Shown: positions 1 through 9,675, counted from the stretch's first letter. The stretch: 64,000 nt of DNA from Longispora fulva (GCF_015751905.1 NZ_JADOUF010000001.1:6200001-6264000), one strand, 5' to 3'. Notes: a model not told the origin generated them from the letters alone. Made by a program: numbers and translations.

Positions 1-246
1 CGGGTGGGTGGAGAACGGCGCGTCCGGGAACGGCGGGATGACCGCCGCGCCCCGGCGGACCATCTCGGCGGCGATCTCGCGGTCCCGGAAGTGGCAGCCG
101 ACGAACAGGGTGTCGGCGAGGGCCACGCCGGACAGGTCGACGCCCGACAGGTCCAGGCCCTGCAGGGTCAGGCCGGACAGGCTGCCGTGCTCGACGTACG
201 GGGCGAGCTCGGCGAGGGACTCGATCTCATCGGGGCTGTAGGCCAT
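1..246 (-). CDS. LOG-family (Rossmann nucleotide-binding) protein, N-terminal part
   Basis: The gene runs off the left edge, and only about 82 N-terminal residues are visible. The start is the ATG at 246-244. The visible part has a short leucine-rich segment with pentapeptide-like spacing (GLTLQGLDLSGVDLSGV), then FVGCHF and a proline-rich turn ending VIPPFPDAPF. This resembles the N-terminus of actinobacterial LOG/TIGR00730-type Rossmann proteins, which carry a similar LGCP...VFPPVPDLPF stretch. The catalytic Rossmann domain would lie outside the window, so the assignment rests on this leader alone. The small acidic gene at 286-465 lies 39 nt upstream in the same direction and may be co-transcribed. 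Confidence 0.55.
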   Translation of the reverse strand, partial: MAYSPDEIESLAELAPYVEHGSLSGLTLQGLDLSGVDLSGVALADTLFVGCHFRDREIAAEMVRRGAAVIPPFPDAPFSTHP

Positions 247-285
247 GCCCACCATCATCCACGGCGGACGGTGCCCCGGCGCGGG

Positions 286-465
286 TCAGCCCTCGTAGTC
301 CTCACCGGCGTCGGGGATGAGTTGGGCCTGCTCGATCGCGTCGGCCTCGGGGGTCTCGATCCCGATCACCGGCTCCTCCTCGGGCAGCGTCTCCGCCTCG
401 AGGGACTCCTCCAGCACGTCGGACTCCTCCTGCGCGTCGAGATCCGAGATTTCGTCACGGGCCAT
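286..465 (-). CDS. small acidic hypothetical protein (59 aa)
   Basis: This 59-residue protein has a strongly acidic composition (roughly one third Asp/Glu), few basic residues, no membrane segment and no motif I recognise. The start is the ATG at 465-463. A TACTGT box ends 6 nt before this ATG on the same strand, so the mRNA is probably leaderless. It is divergent from fba and lies 39 nt upstream of the partial LOG-like gene, with which it could form an operon. Its codon use and third-position GC look like those of its neighbours. It probably is a real gene of unknown function. Confidence 0.6.
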   Translation of the reverse strand: MARDEISDLDAQEESDVLEESLEAETLPEEEPVIGIETPEADAIEQAQLIPDAGEDYEG

Positions 466-570
466 ATGCCCACAGTACGGGCCGAGCGCGACGGCGGGGT
501 GGCACTGCGGAATACTCCGGGTGGAGGGACAGCGCGGTCTCGCGTTTCGATCTAGACAAAAGGAGCAGTA

Positions 571-1596
<1,026 letters not shown>

Positions 1597-1612
1597 CACT
1601 CTTCCGCAAGGG

Positions 1613-1640
1613 GGCGCCGGTCGGCTGACCGGCGCCTTTT
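1613..1640 (+). terminator. intrinsic terminator of fba
   Basis: A perfect 10-bp GC-rich stem (1613-1622 with 1627-1636) with a GGCT loop is followed by TTTT. It lies 17 nt after the fba stop. Confidence 0.9.
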
Positions 1641-1772
1641 CGCGTCCCGGCGCGGTATCCGGGCTGGCCGGGTGCGGTCGGGACAGGCTCGGCCGGGCGG
1701 ACGCCTGGCGTGACGGCCCGGCTGGCGCTGGGCTGGGTGGCAGGTCAATCGACACCTCCCAGGGAGTACCCG

Positions 1773-2420
1773 ATGAAGGTTCTGCAGAAGTTCGCCCCCG
1801 TCGCCGCCGCACTGGCCCTCGCCGCCGGCCTGGTCGCCGGGATCGCCGGCGCCGCCAACGCCGCGGACGCCGGCTACCCGGACAAGGCCCCGGTGGCCGA
1901 GTCGCTCACCGAGGAGAGCTTCGACGCGGTGGCGGCCGAGGCGTCCAGCGCGGCGTCGGCGTTCGCGAAGAAGGCCGGCAAGGCCGGTCAGGCCGGCGAC
2001 CGCGCCTACGGCGTACCGGCATCGGTCACCGCCGCGCAGGCCATCCTCGAGTCCGGCTGGGGCAGGAGCACCCTGGCCAGCAAGTCGAACAACTACTTCG
2101 GCATCAAGTGCGTGAACAAGAAGCCGGGCCCGATCGCGAAGAGCTGCAAGGCGTACAGGACGAAGGAGTACGTCAACGGCAAACCCGTCTATGTCACCGC
2201 CTACTTCCGGGTGTACGCGAACATGTCCGACTCGTTCAAGGACCACGCGCTGTTCCTGAAGTCCAACAGCCGTTACAAGGCGTGCTTCGATGTGAAGGAC
2301 AACTCCTCGAAGTTCGCCCAGTGCCTGCAGAGCAAGGGCTACGCCACCGACCCGAACTACGCGAAGACCCTGATCAGCCTCATGAAGACCTACAAGCTCA
2401 CCCAGTACGACGTGCGCTGA
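1773..2420 (+). CDS. secreted glucosaminidase-domain peptidoglycan hydrolase
   Basis: This 215-aa protein starts with a Sec signal peptide (MKVLQKF, then an Ala/Leu/Gly core, with probable cleavage after GAANA near residue 30). The mature part has a glucosaminidase (FlgJ/LytG-like) domain, recognised by PASVTAAQAILESGWGRS with the catalytic-type Glu, then NNYFGIKC and the repeated YAxxL-type C-terminus. It probably cleaves the GlcNAc-MurNAc backbone of peptidoglycan outside the cell. The ATG at 1773 was chosen over upstream in-frame starts because it gives a clean signal peptide and has a GGGAG sequence 6 nt upstream. Four cysteines in the mature part could form disulfides. Confidence 0.85.
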   Translation: MKVLQKFAPVAAALALAAGLVAGIAGAANAADAGYPDKAPVAESLTEESFDAVAAEASSAASAFAKKAGKAGQAGDRAYGVPASVTAAQAILESGWGRSTLASKSNNYFGIKCVNKKPGPIAKSCKAYRTKEYVNGKPVYVTAYFRVYANMSDSFKDHALFLKSNSRYKACFDVKDNSSKFAQCLQSKGYATDPNYAKTLISLMKTYKLTQYDVR

Positions 2421-2487
2421 CGGTCACGGTGTGACGGGTGTCGCACGCGCCCGCGAGTTCTTCTCACGCCCCGGGTAACCTCGGGGC

Positions 2488-3216
2488 GTGAACCTCGCAG
2501 ACAAGACTCAGGCCGCCCTCGACGGCCTCGGATTCAACCCGCTCAACGCGAAGGACTGGCTTCAGGCCATGGGCCCGTTCGCCATGATCGGCGTCTGGTT
2601 CATCATGTTCGCCGAAACCGGCCTCCTGGTCGGATTCTTCCTGCCGGGTGACTCGCTGCTGTTCCTGGCCGGGGTCGCCTCCTCCGACGTGGCGCTCGAG
2701 ATCGTCGGCACCAAGATCTCACTGGTCGGGCTGCTGATCGGCGCGCCGATCGCCGCGATCGTCGGCGCGCAGCTCGGCCACCACCTGGGCGCGAGGTACG
2801 GGCGGAAGCTGTTCGAGAACCAGAAGTCCCGGCTGTTCCAGAAGCTGTTCAAGCCGGAGTACATCGAGAAGGCCGAGCACTACTTCACGAAGTTCGGCCC
2901 GAGCAAGGCCGTGGTGCTGGCCCGGTTCATCCCCATCGTGCGCACCGTGCTGAACCCGGTGGCCGGGATGCTGGGCATGCCGGCCCGGCAGTTCTTCGTG
3001 TGGAACGTGCTCGGCGGCGTGCTCTGGACCGACGGGATCATCCTCGGCGGCCACTTCCTCGCCAAGCAGATCCTCGACAGCATCGGCGTCGAGAATGTCG
3101 ACAAGTACATCCTGCCGTTCATCTTGGTGATCGTGTTGATCTCGATGATTCCGATCTTCATCGAGATCATCCGGAACCTGCGCGAGCGCAAGCGCGCCAA
3201 GGCGAATATCGGCTGA
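2488..3216 (+). CDS. DedA family membrane protein
   Basis: This 242-aa polytopic membrane protein belongs to the DedA/SNARE-associated family. Members are linked to lipid scrambling or flotation (undecaprenyl phosphate and phospholipid transport) and to membrane homeostasis. Family hallmarks are the ETGLLVGFFLPGDSLLFLAG segment near residue 45 and the ARFIPIVRTVLNPVAGM motif near residue 145, with conserved acidic and arginine residues. The C-terminus is basic and cytoplasmic. The start is a GTG. A TAACCT box (2476-2481) lies 6 nt upstream, which implies a leaderless mRNA. The convergent neighbour is the ArsR gene, separated by a bidirectional terminator. Confidence 0.92.
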   Translation: MNLADKTQAALDGLGFNPLNAKDWLQAMGPFAMIGVWFIMFAETGLLVGFFLPGDSLLFLAGVASSDVALEIVGTKISLVGLLIGAPIAAIVGAQLGHHLGARYGRKLFENQKSRLFQKLFKPEYIEKAEHYFTKFGPSKAVVLARFIPIVRTVLNPVAGMLGMPARQFFVWNVLGGVLWTDGIILGGHFLAKQILDSIGVENVDKYILPFILVIVLISMIPIFIEIIRNLRERKRAKANIG

Positions 3217-3222
3217 ACGCAC

Positions 3223-3261
3223 AAAAGAAGGAGGCACCCGATCCGGGTGCCTCCTTCTTTT
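3223..3261. terminator. bidirectional intrinsic terminator between dedA and arsR-type gene
   Basis: A perfect 18-bp stem (3223-3240 with 3244-3261) has a 3-nt loop, an A-run on the left and a T-run on the right. It can stop transcription from both convergent genes. Confidence 0.93.
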
Positions 3262-3269
3262 GTTTGTTA

Positions 3270-3647
3270 CTAGCGGGTCTTGCGGCCACCACGCTTGCGC
3301 GGCGGGGTCAGCAGCTCGGCGACAGCGCCGATCGCGGACGGCACCAGGCGGTAGAAGGCCCACACGCCGCGCTTCTCGCGCTCGAGGAGCTGGGCCTCCG
3401 TGAGGATGCGCAGGTGGTGGGAGACGGTCGGCTGGCTCAGCCCCAGGGGCGCGGTCAGGTCGCACACGCACGCCTCACCGTCCGGGGACGACTGGATCAG
3501 GCTCAGCAGGCGAAGCCGAGCCGGGTCGGCGAGCGCCTTCAGCACGCCAGCAAGGCGCTCGGCATCCGCACGCTCCAGAGGCTCGCCGGTGAGCGGCGAC
3601 AGGTTGGGCATCATTTTCTCGGCCACGGCGGCACCCACGTGCTTCAT
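3270..3647 (-). CDS. ArsR/SmtB-family metal-sensing repressor
   Basis: This 125-aa winged-helix repressor has the CVCDL motif (Cys60, Cys62) in the helix that binds metal or metalloid in ArsR-type proteins. It is followed by the recognition helix LGLSQPTVSHHLRIL. The family represses metal-resistance genes and releases DNA on metal binding. No transporter or arsenate reductase is adjacent, so the target may be its own promoter or a distant gene. The start is the ATG at 3647. The purine-rich GGAAGG directly abuts the ATG and is too close for normal initiation, so either leaderless translation or the internal ATG pair at residues 12-13 is possible. The operator-like palindrome at 3670-3683 lies just upstream. 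Confidence 0.9.
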   Translation of the reverse strand: MKHVGAAVAEKMMPNLSPLTGEPLERADAERLAGVLKALADPARLRLLSLIQSSPDGEACVCDLTAPLGLSQPTVSHHLRILTEAQLLEREKRGVWAFYRLVPSAIGAVAELLTPPRKRGGRKTR

Positions 3648-3665
3648 CCTTCCAACACTACTATC

Positions 3666-3690
3666 GATTTGAATAGATATTCACAAATCC
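3666..3690 (-). promoter_or_regulatory. probable ArsR operator inside its own promoter
   Basis: TGAATA-GA-TATTCA (3670-3683) is a perfect 6-2-6 inverted repeat of the ATA/TAT-rich type bound by ArsR/SmtB proteins. On the minus strand a TTGTGA -35-like hexamer and a TAGTAG -10-like hexamer, 17 nt apart, flank it. Binding would therefore block RNA polymerase. The intergenic stretch 3648-3850 is AT-rich and shows no other gene. Confidence 0.6.
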
Positions 3691-3850
3691 AGATCAGCGG
3701 CTTCTCGTTAGAGAATGCCACGCGGAGCGGTCATCGACCCTGTGTGTCGCCTCACGCTCATCTAGAGAGCTAACGACTGTCGGCCGATAGGTTGACGGCC
3801 TACTCACAGGAAACATCGTAAACCACCGATCTGGGTCAAGCCTATCCGGA

Positions 3851-4378
3851 TCAGGACAACCCTAGATCTTTCAGGGTGTACGCGGCGCGACAGTCCAGCC
3901 CAGCGGCCCGGATCGTGTCCCCGGCACCGCGGTCCACAATCAAGGCCACCCCGGCCACGACCCCACCGGCCTCGCGGACACCCTCCACCGCGGTCAGCGG
4001 GCTACCGCCGGTCGTCGAGACGTCCTCGACCACCAGCACCCGTTTCCCGGTGACGCTCGGACCCTCGATGCGCTGCTGCATACCGTGCGCCTTCGCGGCC
4101 TTGCGGACCACGAACGCGTCGATCGGCCGGCCGGGCGCGTGCATGACCGCGCCGGCCACCGGGTCGGCGCCCAGGGTCAGGCCACCGACGGCGGCGTAGT
4201 CCCAGTCGGACGTCAGATCGCGCAGCACGCGACCCACCAGCGGGGCGGCGGCGTGGTGCAGGGAGATGCGGCGCAGGTCCAGGTAGTAGTCGGCCTCCAG
4301 ACCGGAGGAGAGCACCACCTTGCCGTGCACGACGGCCAATTCCTTGATCAGCTGAAGCAGGTCGTCACGGTCGGTCAT
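3851..4378 (-). CDS. pyrE: orotate phosphoribosyltransferase
   Basis: This enzyme transfers phosphoribosyl from PRPP to orotate to make OMP, in de novo pyrimidine synthesis. The 175-aa protein has the PRPP-binding motif VLVVEDVSTTGGSP and the YYLDLRR segment near the N-terminus (residues 31-37) typical of actinobacterial PyrE. The Lys-containing catalytic loop is FVVRKAAKAHG. The start is the ATG at 4378-4376. It lies 10 nt downstream of the SDR gene in the same direction, so the two are probably co-transcribed. Confidence 0.95.
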   Translation of the reverse strand: MTDRDDLLQLIKELAVVHGKVVLSSGLEADYYLDLRRISLHHAAAPLVGRVLRDLTSDWDYAAVGGLTLGADPVAGAVMHAPGRPIDAFVVRKAAKAHGMQQRIEGPSVTGKRVLVVEDVSTTGGSPLTAVEGVREAGGVVAGVALIVDRGAGDTIRAAGLDCRAAYTLKDLGLS

Positions 4379-4388
4379 AGTGATGAGC

Positions 4389-5168
4389 TTACGTACCTGC
4401 GTCGCGCGACTTTCCCCGGGTGTCCCCTGCCAGGCGATACATCAGGGTCGACGGCAAGTGTCGCAGCAGGAACACCGACACCTTGTACTTCACGCTCGGT
4501 ATCGACACCAGCTTCCCGCGCCGGAAGTCCCGCAGTCCGTCGCGGACAACCTGCTCCGCCGAGAGCCATGACCACGACGGCTGGCCCTTCTTCGAGATGC
4601 CCGCCCGGTCGTGGAACTCGGTGTGGGTGAAACCGGGGCACAACGACATGACGTGGACCCCGCGCTTGCGCACCGACAACGCGATCGACTGGCTGAAGTT
4701 GGTGACCCACGCCTTCGACGACGAGTACGTCGAGCCGGGGGACAGCACGCCGAAACCCGCCACCGACGACACGTTGATGACCCCGCCCGAGCCCTGGGCG
4801 ACCATGTGCGGCAACGCCGCGTGCGTCAGACGGAGCACCGCCTCGACGTTCAGCCGGAGCATCCGGCGCTCGTCGGCGTAGTCCACCTTGACGAAGGACG
4901 TGTTCAGGCCGATGCCGGCATTGTTGACCAGCAGGTCGACGCCTTCGGCGAGCCGGTCGGCCACGGTGGAACAACCGGCCTCCTCCGCCAGATCCGCCGG
5001 CAGCACCTCGACGACTCTGCCGTGCTCCGTGCGGAGCCCCTCGGCGAAGGACTCCAGCCGGGCCGCGTCGCGGGCCACGAGCACCAGGTCGTAGCCGTCG
5101 TGGGCGAGCTGGCGCGCGAACTCCGCGCCGATGCCGGCGGTCGCGCCGGTGATGAGAGCGGTGGGCAC
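4389..5168 (-). CDS. short-chain dehydrogenase/reductase (DltE/YdfG-like)
   Basis: This is a classical SDR of about 259 aa that uses NAD(P)(H). It has the nucleotide-binding motif TGATAGIG, the NNAG motif (LLVNNAGIG) and the catalytic Ser...YxxxK set (SSVAGFG and YSSSK). The C-terminal part carries a basic region (KYKVSVFLLRHLPSTLMYRL). The substrate cannot be told. I prefer the GTG at 5168 as start because a TACGTT box ends 7 nt before it (leaderless). A TTG at 5177 in the same frame is an alternative. It is placed upstream of pyrE. Confidence 0.85.
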   Translation of the reverse strand: MPTALITGATAGIGAEFARQLAHDGYDLVLVARDAARLESFAEGLRTEHGRVVEVLPADLAEEAGCSTVADRLAEGVDLLVNNAGIGLNTSFVKVDYADERRMLRLNVEAVLRLTHAALPHMVAQGSGGVINVSSVAGFGVLSPGSTYSSSKAWVTNFSQSIALSVRKRGVHVMSLCPGFTHTEFHDRAGISKKGQPSWSWLSAEQVVRDGLRDFRRGKLVSIPSVKYKVSVFLLRHLPSTLMYRLAGDTRGKSRDAGT

Positions 5169-5202
5169 GCTGCTCAACGTAGCGTGCCCACCGTCGTTTG
5201 TC

Positions 5203-5805
5203 TTAGAACTGCTCCGTCGGGGGAATCCACTCCGCGACCGGCTTCTTGAAGTACGCGTTCGCGGCCGGCAGGGCCAGCATGATGATCGCCGCGAGCAGCG
5301 AGATCGCGATGAGCGCCTGGACGGTGACGCTCACCGGCACCAGCCAACCGGGCTGGGCGTCGAGCATCTTCGTGTAGGCGTCACGCTGGGCGCCCTCGGG
5401 GATCGAGTCCTTCAGGGCGCCCTGCAGGCCCACCGAACCGGCGCCGCAGACGCAGCACAGCGAGGCGATACCGGCGAACACCCAGGTCAGGATGCGGGCG
5501 ACCTGCTTGCCCTGCGAGGTGTAGAACGCCAGCGCGACGAAGCCGAGCGCGATGACGGCGTTGATGACGACGCCGACGACGCCGCCGATCTGCTGGAAGT
5601 TCTTCATGGGGCCGCCGCCGCCGGGCATCGACTTGTAGTACTCATCGGCTGCGGCCTTGAACTCGTCGTTCTGGCCGACGAGGCTGACCACCGCGTAGAT
5701 CAGGATCAGGAGGGCGACGATCGCCAACAGTCCGGACGCGGCCGTGACGACGCTGGGCCGCTGACGCGCGGGCTGAGCCGGCGGCTGCGAAGGAAACTGA
5801 GTCAT
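5203..5805 (-). CDS. four-helix membrane protein, unknown
   Basis: This 200-aa protein has a proline/glutamine-rich cytoplasmic N-terminus and four predicted membrane helices: about residues 22-44, 72-94, 105-127 and 154-180. It contains a CCVC cluster in the third helix. Proteins of this layout with a Pro-rich tail are common in actinomycetes, but I recognise no defined family or function. It lies between clpB and the SDR-pyrE unit, with 34 nt to the SDR start, and could be transcribed ahead of them. Confidence 0.75.
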   Translation of the reverse strand: MTQFPSQPPAQPARQRPSVVTAASGLLAIVALLILIYAVVSLVGQNDEFKAAADEYYKSMPGGGGPMKNFQQIGGVVGVVINAVIALGFVALAFYTSQGKQVARILTWVFAGIASLCCVCGAGSVGLQGALKDSIPEGAQRDAYTKMLDAQPGWLVPVSVTVQALIAISLLAAIIMLALPAANAYFKKPVAEWIPPTEQF

Positions 5806-5843
5806 AGGTGAACCGTAAAGGACTCGTACGACGGATGGGTCCC

Positions 5844-5874
5844 GCTGGGGAACGAGACGCCCTCCTTCCCCAGC
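5844..5874 (-). terminator. hairpin after clpB
   Basis: A 9-bp stem (5844-5852 with 5866-5874) sits 10 nt after the clpB stop. It lacks a clear U-tract, so it is a probable weak or hairpin-only terminator. Confidence 0.5.
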
Positions 5875-5883
5875 AGTAGGACG

Positions 5884-8469
5884 TTATCCCCGCGTGACCT
5901 GCAGACCGTTGGCCGTGGCGTCCACGAGCACCCGGTCGCCGTCGCGCAGCTCGCCGCCGAGCAGCGCCCTGGCCAACTGGTCGCCGATCGAGGACTGCAC
6001 GAGGCGGCGCAGCGGACGCGCCCCGTACAGCGGGTCGAAGCCGTGCTCCGCCAGCCAGGTCCGGGCGCCCTCCGACACCTCCAGGGTCAGCCGCCGGTCC
6101 GCGAGCCGCCGGGCCAGCACGTCGAGCTGGATGTCCACGATCGACTTCAGCTCGGCCAGGCTCAACGCGTGGAACACCACGATGTCGTCGAGCCGGTTGA
6201 CGAACTCCGGCTTGAAGGACGTCCGGACCGCCGCCATCACCTCAGCTTTCCGCTGCTCCTCGGACAGCGTCGGGTCGGCGATCGCGTGCGAGCCCAGGTT
6301 GGACGTCAGCACCAGGATCGTGTTGCGGAAGTCCACCGTGCGGCCCTGGCCGTCGGTGAGCCGGCCGTCGTCGAGCACCTGGAGCAGCACGTCGAACACG
6401 TCCGGGTGCGCCTTCTCCACCTCGTCGAGGAGCACGACGCTGTAGGGGCGGCGGCGGACGGCCTCGGTGAGCTGGCCGCCGGACTCGTAGCCCACGTAGC
6501 CGGGGGGCGCTCCGACAAGGCGGGCGACGGAGTGCTTCTCCGCGTACTCGCTCATGTCGATCCGGATCATCGCCCGCTCGTCGTCGAACAGGAACCCTGC
6601 GAGGGCCTTGGCCAGCTCGGTCTTGCCGACGCCCGTCGGGCCGAGGAACAGGAAGCTGCCGGTCGGCCGGTCGGGGTCGGCGATCCCGGCCCGGGCCCGG
6701 CGGACCGCGTCGCTGACCGCGCGGATCGCCTCCGGCTGGCCCACGACCCGTTCGGTGAGCGACTCCTCCATCCGGAGCAGCTTCGCGGTCTCGCCCTCCA
6801 GCATCCGGCCGGCGGGAATACCCGTCCACGCCTCGATCACCTCGGCGATGTCGTCGGCGGAGACCTCCTCCTTGAGCATCGCGCCGTCGCTCTGCAGAAC
6901 GGCCAGCTGGCGTTCCGCCTCGACGAGCTCGGCCTCCAGGGCCGGGATCCGGCCGTACCGCAACTCGGCGGCGCGGCCCAGGTCGGCGTCGCGCTCGGCC
7001 CGGTCGGCGGCGGCCCGCAGGTCCTCCAGCTCCTGCTTGGCCTCGGAGATGGCCGTGATGTGCGCCTTCTCGTTGCGCCACCGGTCGGACAGCACCGCGA
7101 GCTGTTCGCGTCGGTCGGCCAGCTCCTGGCGCAGCCGTTCCAGGCGCTCGGCGGAGGCGACGTCGGGCTCCTTGGCCAGCGCCATCTCCTCGATCTCCAG
7201 CCGGCGGACGATCCGCTCGATCTCGTCCACCTCGACCGGCAACGAGTCGATCTCCATCCGGAGCCGGGACGCCGCCTCGTCCACTAGGTCGATGGCCTTG
7301 TCCGGCAGGAACCGGTCCGCGATGTACCGGTCGGACAGCGTCGCCGCCGCGACCAGGGCGGCGTCGGTGATCCGTACCCCGTGGTGCACTTCGTAGCGCT
7401 CTTTCAGCCCCCGCAGGATGCCGATCGTGTCCTCCGGGCTGGGCTCGCCGACCACCACCGGCTGGAAGCGACGCTCCAGGGCCGGGTCCTTCTCGATGTG
7501 CTCCCGGTATTCATCGAGCGTCGTCGCGCCGACCATCCGCAGCTCACCACGGGCCAGCATCGGCTTGAGCATGTTGCCGGCGTCCATCGAGCCCTCGGCC
7601 TTGCCTGCCCCGACGACGGTGTGCAGCTCGTCCAGGAACGTGATCACCTGGCCGTCGCTCGACTTGATCTCCTCCAGGACGGACTTCAACCGCTCCTCGA
7701 ACTGGCCACGGTAGGACGCGCCGGCGACCATCGCGCCCAGGTCCAGCGACACGAGCCGCTTGTCCTTCAGGCTGTCGGGCACGTCCCCGGCCACGATCCG
7801 CTGCGCCAGCCCCTCGACGATCGCGGTCTTCCCCACCCCGGGCTCGCCGATCAGCACCGGATTGTTCTTGGTACGCCGCGACAACACCTGGATCACGCGC
7901 CGGATCTCCGCGTCCCGCCCGATGACCGGGTCCACCTTGCCGTCGCGGGCCTTGGCGGTCAGATCCAGCCCGTACTTCTCCAGTGCCTGGAACGTCTGTT
8001 CCGGGTCGCTCGACGTCACCCGACGGTCACCGCCCCTGATCTGCGGGAACGCTGCGATCAGCTGCTCGGCGTTGGCCCCGGCGCCCTTGAGCGTCGCCGA
8101 CACGTCGCCCCCGAGCTGGGCCAGCCCGGCGAGCAGGTGCTCCGTCGAGATGTACTCGTCCCCCAGCGGCTGGGCCACGTGCTCCGCGGCGTTGAGCGCG
8201 TTGACCACCTCGCGGGACAGGCTCGGCTCGGCGACCGTCGTGCCGTGCGCCGACGGCATCCGCTCCAGGGCCCGGGCCGCGGCGCGGCGGACGTCGGCCC
8301 CGTTGGCGCCGACCGCCCGGAGCAGGGCTGGCGCGGTCGAGCCGCCGGTGTCGAGCAGGGCCAGCAGCAGGTGCCAGGGCTCGACGATCGCGTGGCCCCG
8401 CTGGGTGGCGTCGGAGACGGCTGCGGAGATGACCTCGCGGCTCTTGGTGGTCAGGCGCTCAGCGTTCAT
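5884..8469 (-). CDS. clpB: ATP-dependent chaperone/disaggregase ClpB
   Basis: This is a Hsp100 disaggregase that works with DnaK/DnaJ/GrpE to pull apart protein aggregates in the cytosol. The 861-aa protein has a Clp N-domain (residues about 1-140), a first AAA+ module with Walker A GEPGVGKT (208-215), a coiled-coil middle domain (about 400-530), a second AAA+ module with Walker A GPTGVGKT near 605, and the C-terminal D2-small domain. The middle domain separates it from ClpC. The start is the ATG at 8469. A HAIR operator sits 3 nt upstream, which indicates HspR control. The divergent neighbour is an SDR gene. Confidence 0.97.
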   Translation of the reverse strand: MNAERLTTKSREVISAAVSDATQRGHAIVEPWHLLLALLDTGGSTAPALLRAVGANGADVRRAAARALERMPSAHGTTVAEPSLSREVVNALNAAEHVAQPLGDEYISTEHLLAGLAQLGGDVSATLKGAGANAEQLIAAFPQIRGGDRRVTSSDPEQTFQALEKYGLDLTAKARDGKVDPVIGRDAEIRRVIQVLSRRTKNNPVLIGEPGVGKTAIVEGLAQRIVAGDVPDSLKDKRLVSLDLGAMVAGASYRGQFEERLKSVLEEIKSSDGQVITFLDELHTVVGAGKAEGSMDAGNMLKPMLARGELRMVGATTLDEYREHIEKDPALERRFQPVVVGEPSPEDTIGILRGLKERYEVHHGVRITDAALVAAATLSDRYIADRFLPDKAIDLVDEAASRLRMEIDSLPVEVDEIERIVRRLEIEEMALAKEPDVASAERLERLRQELADRREQLAVLSDRWRNEKAHITAISEAKQELEDLRAAADRAERDADLGRAAELRYGRIPALEAELVEAERQLAVLQSDGAMLKEEVSADDIAEVIEAWTGIPAGRMLEGETAKLLRMEESLTERVVGQPEAIRAVSDAVRRARAGIADPDRPTGSFLFLGPTGVGKTELAKALAGFLFDDERAMIRIDMSEYAEKHSVARLVGAPPGYVGYESGGQLTEAVRRRPYSVVLLDEVEKAHPDVFDVLLQVLDDGRLTDGQGRTVDFRNTILVLTSNLGSHAIADPTLSEEQRKAEVMAAVRTSFKPEFVNRLDDIVVFHALSLAELKSIVDIQLDVLARRLADRRLTLEVSEGARTWLAEHGFDPLYGARPLRRLVQSSIGDQLARALLGGELRDGDRVLVDATANGLQVTRG

Positions 8470-8472
8470 GAG

Positions 8473-8493
8473 GTTGAGCCTATCCGACTCAAC
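8473..8493. promoter_or_regulatory. HAIR (HspR) operator of clpB
   Basis: Read on the minus strand the site is GTTGAGT-N7-GCTCAAC, against the HspR consensus CTTGAGT-N7-ACTCAAG. It ends 3 nt before the clpB ATG and overlaps a TAGGCT -10-like box 7 nt before that ATG. It also lies 22 nt upstream of the divergent SDR start, so HspR may influence both genes. Confidence 0.85.
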
Positions 8494-8515
8494 TCTGTCT
8501 GGCTAAGGTGATGCC

Positions 8516-9265
8516 ATGTCGAGCTGTCTGGTTACCGGTGCTGGGCGCGGCATCGGCCGCGCGGTCGCCGTCGCGCTGTCCACCGCCGGTCACAGCGTCG
8601 CCCTGACCGCGCGGAACGCCGCAGAACTGGCCGGGACCGCCGCGCTGTGCCCTGGGCCGACGCTGGCGATCCCGGCGGACATCACCTCCGCCGACGGGAT
8701 CGAGGGCGTGTTCGCGCAGGTCGAGAAGGAGTTCGGGCCGGTGGAGATCCTGGTCGCCAATGCCGGCGGGGCCAGTTCCTCGCCCCTGGCGAAGATCACC
8801 GACGAGGACTGGCAGGCGATGCTCGACCTCAACCTGACCGCGCCGTTCCGCTGCGTCCGGCGCGCGGTCCCGGCCATGGTCGACGGGGGGTACGGCCGGA
8901 TCGTCGTGATCGCGTCCGTCGCCAGCAAGGTCGGGGAGCCGTACATCGCGGCGTACACGGCGGCGAAGCACGGGGTGCTCGGGCTGGTCCGGTCTGCGGC
9001 GGCGGAGCTGGCCAGGACCGGGGTGACGGTGAACGCCGTGTGCCCCGGGTATGTGGACACCCCGATGACGGACCAGTCGGTGGCGGCGATCGTGGCGAAG
9101 ACGGGGCGCTCGGCGGCGGAGGCCCGCGAGATCCTGGCCCGCAAGCAGCCCACCGGGAAGTTGATCACGGTGGAGGAGGTGTCGGCCGCGGTGCTGTACT
9201 GCGTTTCGAACGGGGCCGTCACCGGGCAGGCGTTGAACGTGGACGGCGGGGCGTTGCAGTCCTGA
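8516..9265 (+). CDS. SDR family oxidoreductase (3-hydroxyacyl-CoA dehydrogenase-like)
   Basis: This 249-aa classical SDR has TGAGRGIG (residues about 7-14), NAGG, SVASKVG with the catalytic Ser, and YTAAKHG with the catalytic Tyr/Lys. It ends with the NVDGG motif near the C-terminus. The overall pattern is like FabG and 3-hydroxyacyl-CoA or 2,3-dihydro-diol dehydrogenases used in aryl-CoA pathways. The start is an ATG, with a TAAGGT box 6 nt upstream (leaderless). It is convergent with a RidA gene only 23 nt away. Together with the fused flavoprotein at 13502 it may serve aminobenzoyl-CoA or salicylyl-CoA degradation, but that is inference. Confidence 0.85.
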   Translation: MSSCLVTGAGRGIGRAVAVALSTAGHSVALTARNAAELAGTAALCPGPTLAIPADITSADGIEGVFAQVEKEFGPVEILVANAGGASSSPLAKITDEDWQAMLDLNLTAPFRCVRRAVPAMVDGGYGRIVVIASVASKVGEPYIAAYTAAKHGVLGLVRSAAAELARTGVTVNAVCPGYVDTPMTDQSVAAIVAKTGRSAAEAREILARKQPTGKLITVEEVSAAVLYCVSNGAVTGQALNVDGGALQS

Positions 9266-9288
9266 GGGGTGTCGCCCACGGCACCCCG

Positions 9289-9675
9289 CTACAGAACGGC
9301 GATTCCCTCGATCTCCACCAACGCCTCGACATCCCACAGCCGCGCGATCCCGATCCCGGCGGCCGCCGGGTACTCCTGCCCCGCGAGCCGCTTCCACACC
9401 CGCCCGAGTTCCCGCGCGTGCGCCCGGTAGTCCTCGACGTCCACGATGTAGATCGTCACCTTGGCCAGCTGGTCGGGCCGCCCACCGGCCGCCGCCAACG
9501 CGGTCAGCAGGTTGCCGAGCGCCTGCTCGAACTGTTCGACGATCCCGCCGGGCACGATCCGGCCCTCCTTGTCGAGGGCGGTCTGGCCGGCGAGGAAGAC
9601 CATCGTGCCGGTCCCCACGACCGCGTGCGCGAAGCCGCTCGGCGTGGCCAGCTCCGCTGGATTGATGCGTTTCAC
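9289..9675 (-). CDS. RidA family protein (enamine/imine deaminase-like)
   Basis: This is a trimeric RidA/YjgF-fold protein of 128 aa. Family members hydrolyse reactive enamines and imines, and some act in aromatic amine degradation. Visible are the FLAGQTALDKEGRIVPGGIVEQFEQALGN-type core and ENL-like positions, then VEIEGIAVL at the C-terminus. The expected Arg of the RidA active site (R...E in canonical RidA) is not clearly placed, so it may belong to a Rid1-7 branch without proven deaminase activity. The start is the GTG at 9675, with GAGGAAGG 6 nt upstream. The start codon lies inside a perfect parS palindrome. Confidence 0.85.
   Translation of the reverse strand: MKRINPAELATPSGFAHAVVGTGTMVFLAGQTALDKEGRIVPGGIVEQFEQALGNLLTALAAAGGRPDQLAKVTIYIVDVEDYRAHARELGRVWKRLAGQEYPAAAGIGIARLWDVEALVEIEGIAVL

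Noticed and set aside
2430-2445. CRP-like site TGTGA-N6-TCGCA upstream of dedA
   Set aside because: It has one mismatch in a conserved half site and lies in GC-rich sequence; too weak to claim without data.
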